Positions 7,220 through 14,062 are shown, counted from the stretch's first letter. The stretch: 31,203 nt of DNA from a virus (IMGVR_UViG_3300010293_000026:1-31203); one strand, 5' to 3'. A program made the numbers and translations. The notes: a model not told the origin generated them from the letters alone.

Positions 7220-9366
7220 TTCCAGAACACGCCTCATCATCCCGAGAGTTCATGCTGGCCGACCTAGCCAGAAGTGGTCTCGAGCCTGCTGACTTCCCCC
7301 TTAAGGTCGACCCCATCGAGGGCGGCTTCGACCAACGCTACCGCATTTGGTATACCCCTGAATACTACAAGGACCGCATCAACCGGGCAGATAACAAATA
7401 CATCGGCTTGAAAGACGCCGAAGTTCCTGTTGTTGTGTTCGGCCAGTTTGAGGGGGCCAGACTCACGGCCACCGTCGAAGGATACAAAAAGGCACTCGCC
7501 TTCTTCAAATACACCGGCATCCCAACCATCTGTCTCGATGGTTGTTGGGGCTTCACTGCCGAGCAGGACGCCATCAAGCGTCGCCTCAACCCTGTCATTG
7601 CCAACCACGTCGACCCCTTCTCTAGCCACCTGATCCTCTTCGATGGTGACTGGAAGACCAACCCGGGTGTGGGCAGCGCCCTCACGACATACTCCATGCT
7701 CCTGGCGTCCATCGCCGTCCGGGCCACTCCCCTCGATCTTACGGGTATAGGCGAGCAACGACTCGGCGCGGACGACTGGATCATGGCGCAACTGTCGACC
7801 GGCGCCAAGCACGAGGAGATTTACGACCGGGTCCTCGCCTGTCAGCAATGCAAGCTGGATCCTCTTGAGGGGGCGCGGTCTCACTTCGTCACGACTCCCG
7901 AGCTCTTTGAATTCGGTTATATCGATGCCACAGATGCCGGCTTAGCCACTCTGACCCTCCAGCTGTACGGCCATGATAACCTCAAGTACCTCAGCGATAT
8001 AGGCAAGTGGGCAACCTGGGATACGAAAGGCTGGACTGTTACGGATCGAGACCCCTTCGACATTATCAATATCGCCACGCAACACCTCGCCAAGAAGGTC
8101 GACAGTATCCACAAGATCCTTCATGACGTGGATCCGGAAGCCGAAGGCGCCTCCGACCGTATCAAGAAACTCAAAGGCCAGCTCGCTGAATACAAGTCGG
8201 GCCTCCTCCGCGGTCGCTCCCTCGCCGGGATGCGCGCCGTCACGGGCATCTTACAATCCCGCTGCGCCGACCGGTATAGTGAATTTGACTCTGATCCTAA
8301 CCTTCTCGGTTTCCCAAATGGTCTGTACGACCTAGCTAAGAGTGAGTTCCGCGCCCCTACGCATAAGGATAAAGTCTCTAAGTATTGCGCATGGGACTAC
8401 GTGAGGGGGGCGACTGATGAGCGCTTCGACACCTTCATCCAGGAAATAACCTCCGACGATCATGGTAAACCCAACGTCGTGCGGGCCAAAACCTTGCAGT
8501 ACCGGTTGGGACAGATGCTCTATGCTGGCAATAAGCTGACGACATTCGACATCTGGCAGGGTGAGGGGGCGAACGGTAAATCAGTTCTCGCGAAGCTTCT
8601 CAGCGCGGGCTTGAATGACTACGCTGCCAACATTCCCGCTAAGGCTGTTCTCTCCGCCTTCAAGACTGAGGATAAAGAGAAAGCCTCACCCTTCATGATT
8701 AAGGCAATTGGCAAGCGGTTGGTCTTTCTCTCTGAGACCACCGACACTGCCTACCTCGATGAGGGTGCAATCAAGCTGCTAACAGGAAGCGACAAGTTCG
8801 CCGCCCGGGACTTATACCAGTCTGGTAATGAGTATGACGTCACCTTTAATTTGATTCTCCTAACTAATGCACTGCCTCACATCGCTCAAGGGGGGCGAGC
8901 CATGTGGGACCGAATGCATGTCTCTGAGTTTAAATGCCGCTGGCGACGCCCGAACAACGTCCACGCTAGCGAGCAGCATCTTCCTATCGAGAATCGCTGG
9001 TACCTCGATGAAGCTGTACACGATCCTTCATTCATGCAAGCGATCCTCGCCTGGGTCGTTGAGGGGGCAGCGATGGAACGGCAGAACATCTTCTCACAGA
9101 CGCTTGAGAACTATCGCAATGAGGAAGATACCATGGCACAGTTTGCCGATGAGATGGAATTTGTCTTCGATCCTGAGGGATACATCTCATCTGCCATGGT
9201 ATACCAGCTCTATGTGAACTGGACCAAGATACATGAGGGGAGGACACCGGTGGCCAACAAGATCTTCGGCCGACGCTTTCTAGAGAGGTTCCCTGCGGTT
9301 ACCGGTACAAAGCACAAGCAGGTGCGCGCATACAAAGGGATCAAACTCGCCGATGGCCGCTTCTAG
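7216..9366 (+). CDS. Primase-helicase with DUF3854-like and D5/SF3 helicase domains
   Basis: This 716-residue protein combines an N-terminal DUF3854/Toprim-like primase region with a C-terminal superfamily 3 helicase of the phage D5 type. The N-terminal region has VPVVVFGQFEGARL near 69-83 and LILFDGD near 139-145 as a metal site. In the helicase part, Walker A is GEGANGKS (449-456), Walker B is RLVFLSE (501-507), the sensor motif is LILLTNALPH (546-555) and the arginine-finger area is MWDRM. Such proteins prime and unwind DNA at phage origins. The frame stays open upstream, but I chose the ATG at 7216: it overlaps the stop of the preceding small gene (ATGA) and has AGGAAA about ten bases upstream. 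It should work with the family A polymerase. Confidence 0.93.
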   Translation: MIPEHASSSREFMLADLARSGLEPADFPLKVDPIEGGFDQRYRIWYTPEYYKDRINRADNKYIGLKDAEVPVVVFGQFEGARLTATVEGYKKALAFFKYTGIPTICLDGCWGFTAEQDAIKRRLNPVIANHVDPFSSHLILFDGDWKTNPGVGSALTTYSMLLASIAVRATPLDLTGIGEQRLGADDWIMAQLSTGAKHEEIYDRVLACQQCKLDPLEGARSHFVTTPELFEFGYIDATDAGLATLTLQLYGHDNLKYLSDIGKWATWDTKGWTVTDRDPFDIINIATQHLAKKVDSIHKILHDVDPEAEGASDRIKKLKGQLAEYKSGLLRGRSLAGMRAVTGILQSRCADRYSEFDSDPNLLGFPNGLYDLAKSEFRAPTHKDKVSKYCAWDYVRGATDERFDTFIQEITSDDHGKPNVVRAKTLQYRLGQMLYAGNKLTTFDIWQGEGANGKSVLAKLLSAGLNDYAANIPAKAVLSAFKTEDKEKASPFMIKAIGKRLVFLSETTDTAYLDEGAIKLLTGSDKFAARDLYQSGNEYDVTFNLILLTNALPHIAQGGRAMWDRMHVSEFKCRWRRPNNVHASEQHLPIENRWYLDEAVHDPSFMQAILAWVVEGAAMERQNIFSQTLENYRNEEDTMAQFADEMEFVFDPEGYISSAMVYQLYVNWTKIHEGRTPVANKIFGRRFLERFPAVTGTKHKQVRAYKGIKLADGRF

Positions 9367-9678
9367 CAGGACGTCGACAACGTCCTCCCGTCGTCCTTTT
9401 AACGTCATAAAATTGGAGAACTGCGTAATGTTTAAGCGAGAAGCCGATATACACTGTACGCTATTGGTAGTTAACAAAAGCCGACTAAAACACTTCAGGA
9501 CGTTTAAACGTCCTACGTAAGTCGTTGATTTTAAAGACTTTTTTGCCCTCAGGACGTCAGTCGGACGGCCGAAAAAACTTCTTTATAATATGGGACTTTT
9601 TAAAAAGGGCCTTAATATGAAAAGTTTTATATATTTGACGTCCTGATGTCCTAAATTAGATACATAAGGAAAGAACCT
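9367..9678. repeat. 312-base gap with AGGAC/GTCCT inverted repeats
   Basis: The AT-rich gap between the primase and small terminase genes carries a repeated half-site AGGAC/GTCCT. At 9368-9386 AGGACGT and ACGTCCT flank five bases. An 18-bp perfect palindrome, AGGACGTTTAAACGTCCT, lies at 9497-9514. AGGACGTC is at 9551, GACGTCCT at 9637 and GTCCT at 9648. I counted eight half-sites in about 290 bases. A TATAAT-like box is near 9592. The sites could be protein-binding sites (terminase, repressor or origin) or transcript hairpins; see findings. Confidence 0.7.
9428..9520 (+). CDS. Possible 30-residue peptide over the 18-bp palindrome
   Basis: An ATG with GGAGA eight bases upstream opens a 30-codon frame (starting MFKREADIHC, basic C-terminal half) that ends just after the 18-bp palindrome at 9497-9514. 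The ribosome site is as good as those of the real neighbours, but the frame is short, has no known relatives that I recognise, and could be chance. If translated, ribosomes would melt the palindrome in the mRNA. Confidence 0.25.
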   Translation: MFKREADIHCTLLVVNKSRLKHFRTFKRPT

Positions 9679-10149
9679 ATGAAACTAGATCCGAAGGCAG
9701 ACCCTGCTTCCCCTTACTATCGGCCGACTCCGCACCCCTCGGAAGCGACTGAAATCGATGGGAAACTGTACAAATTGGACTATGCGACCAAGAAGCCGAT
9801 CGTGTTAGTGGATGGCGAGTGGGAGATGTACGTCCCGCCACCGCTCGCCCCTATCGTGCCCATTCTTGACTTGCAGGAGGTCCCCGCTCGCCGGCTGAAG
9901 AAGGACATCATGACTGTCTACAATCGGTTGGGTGGTGTGGAATACCTGGAAAAGGTCGCCAAAAGCGATCCCGACTTGTATCACAAGTTGCTTCTTAAGG
10001 TTATCCCGCAAGCTGTGGAGTCGGATGTGCGGCTGGAGGCCACTGTCCACAATGACATTGTGTCCCTCCCCACAAGCCAGCTGAAAAAGATGTTCCTGGA
10101 GATGGTCGCGAATGAAAAAGTGATCGAAAACGACGGTCCCGATCGATAA
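9679..10149 (+). CDS. Probable terminase small subunit
   Basis: This is a 156-residue protein with AAGGAAAG upstream of its ATG. The C-terminal half has the pattern seen in many phage small terminases: a helix (RLKKDIMTVYNRLGGVEYLEKVAKSD is the region at about 73-98), then DPDLYHKLLLKVIPQ and an acidic tail. The N-terminal half is Pro-rich with a short beta-looking segment (IDGKLYKLDYATKKP). The small terminase recognises packaging sites for the large subunit. The assignment rests on this helical pattern and on its place ahead of the large subunit. Unusually, 1.3 kb with repeats and opposite-strand genes separates the two subunits. A virion or regulatory role cannot be excluded. Confidence 0.6.
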   Translation: MKLDPKADPASPYYRPTPHPSEATEIDGKLYKLDYATKKPIVLVDGEWEMYVPPPLAPIVPILDLQEVPARRLKKDIMTVYNRLGGVEYLEKVAKSDPDLYHKLLLKVIPQAVESDVRLEATVHNDIVSLPTSQLKKMFLEMVANEKVIENDGPDR

Positions 10150-10167
10150 ATCGGTCGTCGTATAGTT

Positions 10168-10226
10168 CCGCCGTCGCGTTTATTTCGACAGGCCCTGACG
10201 AACGTATTCGGCCGAAAACGCGACGG
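10168..10226. other. Long-stem inverted repeat after the small terminase gene
   Basis: CCGTCGCGTTT (10171-10181) pairs perfectly with AAACGCGACGG (10216-10226) around a 34-base loop, with partial extension outward. It lies 20-75 bases after the terminase stop. There is no T tract, so it may be a factor-dependent end of the rightward early transcript or part of a cis-acting site. Confidence 0.45.
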
Positions 10227-10322
10227 TGGCGGACTTCAAATCAAATGCTGGGATTTGGGATTTACCCGGCTGGTTGGCTGCAACTTTTCGAGCGCCCGTC
10301 CAACTGGTGGGGATTTACGGAG

Positions 10323-10355
10323 AAAAAAAGGGAGCCCAACCGCTTGGCTGGGCCC
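10323..10355 (-). terminator. Intrinsic terminator of the short minus-strand operon
   Basis: Read on the minus strand, a 10-bp stem with two G-U pairs (GGGCCCAGCC and GGTTGGGCTC around the loop AAGC) is followed by CC and seven Ts. It begins six bases after the stop of the possible 33-residue gene, so it ends the leftward transcript from 10847. Confidence 0.8.
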
Positions 10356-10360
10356 ACCAG

Positions 10361-10462
10361 TTACTTGAAACAGTCGAGCAAGGCAAGAACCCCAATAACT
10401 CCAATGCACAGGAGGAAGAAGAGGGTCAGGCCTATAAGATAGACTCCAACGATGGCTGTCAT
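10361..10462 (-). CDS. Possible 33-residue single-span membrane protein
   Basis: A 33-codon frame (starting MTAIVGVYLIG) encodes an almost wholly hydrophobic peptide with one membrane span (about residues 4-28) and a short LLDCFK tail. Support is positional: it follows the basic protein gene on the same strand, and its stop is directly followed by an intrinsic terminator. Against it, no ribosome site is visible; the 10-bp hairpin at 10468-10493 lies just upstream of its ATG and could control access. Small phage membrane peptides include holins, antiholins and inhibitors; no assignment is possible. Confidence 0.45.
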   Translation of the reverse strand: MTAIVGVYLIGLTLFFLLCIGVIGVLALLDCFK

Positions 10463-10467
10463 TTGAT

Positions 10468-10493
10468 TGAGGGGGGAACCGTCTCCCCCCTCA
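10468..10493. other. Perfect 10-bp G/C-run hairpin
   Basis: TGAGGGGGGA (10468-10477) and TCCCCCCTCA (10484-10493) pair perfectly around a six-base loop, six bases past the stop of the 10500-10847 gene. There is no T tract on either strand. It may attenuate transcription or hide the start of the downstream tiny gene. Confidence 0.6.
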
Positions 10494-10499
10494 GTCTCC

Positions 10500-10847
10500 T
10501 TAGGCCTGTTTCTTGACATTAGGGCCGGAAGGCGGCTGACGCAGCAAGGCGGCATTGTAAGCCTGTTTCTTGGAAGCCGTCTTGTACCAAGCGATGCAGG
10601 CCTTGGTGGTCTTGACTTCGTCCCCAAACTCCTTCTTGACTTCGTCCAGCAACTGGGAATTGGTCAGTTCGGGCTGGGTATTGATCAGGTTCATGACAAA
10701 CTTGCCAACGCCCAGTCGGGGGCGGGAGACCTTCGCAGTGGCGGGGGCAGGGTCAGCACCAACTTGGTGCTCAGCCGTGGCCATGACTTCCTCAGTGGCA
10801 GGGGCGACAACAGGGGCGGCAACAGCGGGGGATTTACGTTTGGACAT
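10500..10847 (-). CDS. Small basic phage protein, paralogue of the left-edge gene
   Basis: This 115-residue protein begins MSKRKSPAV and has an Ala/Pro-rich linker (8-45). A conserved block at 45-93 follows (GVGKFVMNLI, then TNSQLLDEVKKEFGDEVKTTK and CIAWYK). It aligns with the left-edge protein over both the N-terminus and this block, so they are paralogues. The last 18 residues, NAALLRQPPSGPNVK plus KQA, are absent from the paralogue but are shared at nucleotide level with the large structural gene at 26379-28628. CAAGGAG precedes the ATG. It is transcribed leftward, away from the repeat region at 10973-11437, whose position suggests it carries the promoter. Function unknown. Confidence 0.85.
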   Translation of the reverse strand: MSKRKSPAVAAPVVAPATEEVMATAEHQVGADPAPATAKVSRPRLGVGKFVMNLINTQPELTNSQLLDEVKKEFGDEVKTTKACIAWYKTASKKQAYNAALLRQPPSGPNVKKQA

Positions 10848-10972
10848 AATCTACTCCTTGGTTAGGCTGAGTAACATTACTCAGTGATTTTATTATAGCC
10901 ACAGGGAACAAAAAAAGATGCTAAAACTTTTCTATAGCTAAAATAGTTTTACTTATAGATGAAGGGGAGGCT

Positions 10973-11310
10973 GGCGATCGAAGATAAAAGGACCTCTATG
11001 TCCTGGTTGACAGGCGATCCAGGATAAAAAGACCTTTAGGTCCTAATTGGCTGGCTGGCGATCGAGGACATAAAGGTCCTAATATACTAAAGCCATATAG
11101 GTATTAAGACCTTTAGGTCCTCTTTACCAAACCAGCTATTAGGGCCTTCATACCCTCTTTGACTGTCATACTGGCTATGTGGGTATTCATACCCTTTTAC
11201 CCTCTATGGGCATGGGATATGCAGGTATTAAGACCTTCTTATCCTCTTTGACTGTTATACTGGATATGAGGGTATTAAGACCTATTTGTCCTCTTTGGAC
11301 TTCGACCCAC
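10973..11310. repeat. Degenerate ~42-bp tandem repeat array with AGGAC/GTCCT hairpins
   Basis: Units start near 10973, 11013, 11057, 11099, 11141, 11180, 11223 and 11269, with spacings of 39-47 bases. The first three begin GGCGATC and then carry AGGAC-n6-GTCCT (10989-11004; 11065-11080) or GACCTTTAGGTC (11031-11042). Later units begin (G)GGTATT; the 13-mer GGTATTAAGACCT occurs exactly at 11100, 11224 and 11271, each followed by TCCTCTTT. GGGTATTCATACCC (11181-11194) is a clean hairpin. The conserved hairpins within diverged units suggest selection on structure or binding sites. Confidence 0.75.
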
Positions 11311-11374
11311 GCCCCCCGGGTCGTGGACATGCGATAGCCTCAAACGGCCAACCACAGCGTCTAGCGTACATGAA

Positions 11375-11437
11375 ATTTCAATATCGTACTAGATAATTTG
11401 AATATCATACTAGATAATTTCAATATCGTCCTAGATA
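11375..11437. repeat. Three tandem 21-bp repeats
   Basis: Three contiguous units of exactly 21 bases (11375-11395, 11396-11416, 11417-11437) each begin ATTT(C/G)AATATC and end CTAGATA, with one or two differences each. Every unit contains a TATC...GATA dyad. A 21-bp period puts the copies on one face of the helix, as for plasmid iterons or repressor arrays. There are no spacers, so it is not CRISPR. Confidence 0.85.
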
Positions 11438-11480
11438 GCCCCAGTGAAAAAAATAATTTCCGTTCGGGGGCCCCAGGCAG

Positions 11481-11486
11481 TATAAT
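11481..11486 (+). promoter_or_regulatory. TATAAT box directly before the large terminase start
   Basis: TATAAT lies seven bases before the ATG of the terminase gene; its extension TATAATAATA runs to three bases before the ATG. No good -35 box is present (TTCCGT at 11458-11463). If used, transcription would begin at or near the ATG and give a leaderless or near-leaderless mRNA; no ribosome site is seen there. Confidence 0.35.
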
Positions 11487-11492
11487 AATAAA

Positions 11493-12977
11493 ATGAGGCC
11501 AAGCCAAATCCTGCAGGAGTTGGAGAAACGTGAGCTCGCAGAGGCTCACTTGGCGCATTATTGCCGTTATGTCATGGAGGTCGCCCCCTCAGCGCATCAT
11601 GAGCTAATCTGCGATACCATAGACCAGCTCCTCAATGACGAGTTTGATGAACTGATAATCCTGGCGCCCCCAGGCAGTGCAAAGTCGACCTACACATCAG
11701 TAGGACTGGCGTCTTACTTCATGGGAAAGTATCCTCGTGGACACATCCTTACGGCGAGCTACTCTACGGAGTTGGCTGAGAAGTGGGGTAGACGAGTTAG
11801 AAATCTCGTGGACACAGCCGCCTTCAAGCGTCTCTTCCCCCAAACTGAGTTATCTAAAGATAGCACGAGCGCCGGACGTTGGGCGACTGATGCTGGGGGC
11901 GAGTTCTACGGCGCGGGTGTCGGATCAGGCATTCTGGGATTCCGCGCTGATCTAGCAGTGATCGACGACCCCATCAGTGGCTTCGAACAGGCGCAGAGTC
12001 TCACCCAACTTAAGAAGATTCATGGTTGGTATGAGACTGACTTCGTGACGCGTCTCAAGCCCAACGCGAAGCTGGTGCTGATCTGTCAGCGCCTAGCGCG
12101 TAATGACCTAGCTGGCTATCTGATCGATCGCAACGCCGCCTCCCCCACCCGTCGTCAACGGATACTGAAACTCCCGATGTTAGCTGGTGAGAATGATCCG
12201 TTGGGGCGTCAAGTTGGCGAGCGACTCTGGCCGGAGTGGTTCACGCATGAGATGGTGGTGGATGCCCAGCGGGATGACTTCAAATGGAAGACGCTCTACC
12301 AGCAAGAGCCTCCGGCCGACAGTGGAAGTTGGGTGGCTAGCGATGAGATCCGCTTCGCTCCCTCCCCTAAGTACGAGCCGGAGAGCTACTACTACTATGG
12401 CATGACTGACCTCGCGCTGAGTGTGAATAAGGGGGACTACACAGTCCACTTTATGGTAGCCCAGCATCGCACGACAGGGGATTGCCACCTGGTGGACTGC
12501 TATCGCAAGCGGGCAGACCCCAATGCGTCGAGTCAGGCGCTATGTGCCATGGCGACTACGTACAGGCCCATTGAGTGGCTGATTGACGACGACAACGCCA
12601 GCAAAGTGTTCATGCAGCTGGTGGCGACTGAGGCACGCAATACCAACTCGCCGGTGACCTGGCATCCAATGCCGATGCGTGGGCAGGATAAAGAGACCCG
12701 GGCGGCAGGCTTGCGTGGGATGTTCAAGCGGGGGAAGATTTACATGGACCCCGCGCTGTCCTGGACTAACGTTGTAGTTAATGAGTTGCTGCAGTTCCCG
12801 AATGCGCTAGGAGTTGGCGTGGATGACTGTGTGGATGCACTGTCGCTGCTTGGACGCCGGCAGAATAGCATGCGAGTTGTCCCTGTCGCGGTCCCTCCCC
12901 CCAAACGGCCTACAATTCAGCAGATGACTTTGCAGGATTTGTGGGCGGACCAACCGCGGAAAGTGAGCCGGATATGA
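11493..12977 (+). CDS. terL: Terminase large subunit
   Basis: This 494-residue packaging motor has an N-terminal ATPase with Walker A APPGSAKST (58-66) and Walker B DLAVIDD (153-159, with Asp158/Asp159 at the acidic positions). The C-terminal RNase H-like nuclease has Asp306 in GMTDLALS, Asp365-Asp367 in LIDDDN, and Asp444/Asp445/Asp448 in VDDCVDAL. The length is normal and the motor and nuclease motifs look intact. With the portal it translocates DNA into the prohead and cuts it. No Shine-Dalgarno is visible at the ATG, but a TATAAT box lies seven bases upstream. It is the first gene of the late operon and overlaps the next gene as ATGA. Confidence 0.96.
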   Translation: MRPSQILQELEKRELAEAHLAHYCRYVMEVAPSAHHELICDTIDQLLNDEFDELIILAPPGSAKSTYTSVGLASYFMGKYPRGHILTASYSTELAEKWGRRVRNLVDTAAFKRLFPQTELSKDSTSAGRWATDAGGEFYGAGVGSGILGFRADLAVIDDPISGFEQAQSLTQLKKIHGWYETDFVTRLKPNAKLVLICQRLARNDLAGYLIDRNAASPTRRQRILKLPMLAGENDPLGRQVGERLWPEWFTHEMVVDAQRDDFKWKTLYQQEPPADSGSWVASDEIRFAPSPKYEPESYYYYGMTDLALSVNKGDYTVHFMVAQHRTTGDCHLVDCYRKRADPNASSQALCAMATTYRPIEWLIDDDNASKVFMQLVATEARNTNSPVTWHPMPMRGQDKETRAAGLRGMFKRGKIYMDPALSWTNVVVNELLQFPNALGVGVDDCVDALSLLGRRQNSMRVVPVAVPPPKRPTIQQMTLQDLWADQPRKVSRI

Positions 12978-14062
12978 GCAGCTGGGCGGCTATGATTGAG
13001 GCACTTCGGGGGAAGCCTAAGGGTGCTCCGGATCCGTTCGATCGCCAGGCGAATGCGGCGCAAGCGCTTATGGGGTTCAGTGATATTATCCCTGAAGCTG
13101 TGACGCAAACGACAGGCTCGGACCTAGCTGGGATGGCAGCAGGCTTCTTGAGTCCGACGAGCATGCTACGCAAACAGCCGGTCAAGCGCGAGATGATCCG
13201 CAAAGGTGGGGATCCGAATCTTTTGCTCACGCATGGCTCGTCCTTTGACAACTTACTGGAACTGCTGCGCCAGCGGAAGTATTCCTGGAAACCCAGTACG
13301 CCTACGCTTGATGCGCCCTCGATGGCAATTGGTAAAAAGCCTGCGCCTTTTGAAGCTGAGGTTGAGCTTTACATGCAGCCCCAGCGGTTTGACCCGGCGA
13401 CGAACCCCCGTTCGGATTTGTACTCGACAGATATCTACTCCTATCGGAAATCTAGGCAACCGAATCTGTACGCACGTTCAGCACAACTACGTAAAGATCC
13501 CATGTTCACTGAAGGTGAAGCGCCCAGTACTGCGGGGCGTTTACTGGAAGTTGCTGCTGCGCAGAAATTCCCCAGTTACGAGGCGTATGAGAATTCTTGG
13601 CGCGGCGCAAAGCATTTGAAGACGGGGCATGATGTACCGCTTGATTTCCCTGTGGGGCAGTATCGGAGTGCTGAAAACCGCTTCTTGAATTGGTTTGATA
13701 ATCAATCTGGCGTGCCTTTTATGCCAGATAATCCCGATGTGCCAGATATGGCGCGGGAGTATTTGCTGCGCTTCCCGGAAGAAAAGGCGCTATTCCAGCA
13801 AATGCCGCAGGACTATGCGGAGCTGAAATACCACGGCCCGGTTGCCCTTACGCCTGAGAACATTGCTGCAGTGCGCATTCCTAATGCGACAAGAGAAATG
13901 GCTGGCCCTGAGTTTATGCGCGAAATAACTCAGATGCTTAACCGGCAGCAGATTCCAATTATGCGTGGTGTTCTTAATCATCCCGCAGCAACGCAAGAAC
14001 AAATTGCTGAGTATGTAGACCAACTGACTGGTCTGCGTGGACAAAGAAAGTACCCGCGATGA
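12974..14062 (+). CDS. Orphan enzyme-like protein resembling a polyvalent-protein domain
   Basis: This is a 362-residue protein between terminase and portal. I chose the ATG overlapping the terminase stop (ATGA). Residues 83-158 show a distinctive series: LLLTHGSSFDNLLELL, then APSMAIG, then AEVELYMQPQRFDP, then LYSTDIYSYR. A later block reads DYAELKYHGPV...ENIAAVRIP (280-303). This order recalls a domain in large polyvalent proteins of phages and conjugative elements (H-x-L/S...PS-x-A...G-x-v-x-L...D-P...Y-x-x-D-x-Y...E-x-K...P), sometimes suspected to be ADP-ribosyltransferase-like. That link is from memory and unproven. It ends overlapping the portal start. It may be packaged and delivered with the DNA. 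Confidence 0.7.
   Translation: MSSWAAMIEALRGKPKGAPDPFDRQANAAQALMGFSDIIPEAVTQTTGSDLAGMAAGFLSPTSMLRKQPVKREMIRKGGDPNLLLTHGSSFDNLLELLRQRKYSWKPSTPTLDAPSMAIGKKPAPFEAEVELYMQPQRFDPATNPRSDLYSTDIYSYRKSRQPNLYARSAQLRKDPMFTEGEAPSTAGRLLEVAAAQKFPSYEAYENSWRGAKHLKTGHDVPLDFPVGQYRSAENRFLNWFDNQSGVPFMPDNPDVPDMAREYLLRFPEEKALFQQMPQDYAELKYHGPVALTPENIAAVRIPNATREMAGPEFMREITQMLNRQQIPIMRGVLNHPAATQEQIAEYVDQLTGLRGQRKYPR

Larger units (their letters stand above)
10848..11492. other. 645-base gene-free divergent region
   Basis: This AT-rich region lies between the leftward small-protein gene and the rightward late operon. No protein-like frame is present. It contains about eight degenerate ~42-bp repeats (10973-11310), a CGACCC/GGGTCG hairpin near 11304-11324, three 21-bp tandem repeats (11375-11437), GGGGCCCC near 11467 and a TATAAT box at 11481. 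It is the best candidate here for an origin, a packaging site or the main late control region. Confidence 0.8.

Noticed and set aside
10226-10516. Plus-strand 96-residue frame after the small terminase
   Set aside because: It runs through the minus-strand terminator and the G-run hairpin, has no ribosome site and opposes the better supported minus-strand genes.
11375-11437. CRISPR-like array
   Set aside because: The 21-bp units abut directly with no spacers, there are no cas1/cas2 genes, and the Cas4-like protein is a normal phage exonuclease in a replication operon.
11361-11558. Minus-strand frame with repeated KLSS-type residues
   Set aside because: It only translates the three 21-bp repeats and the antisense start of the terminase gene; no ribosome site.
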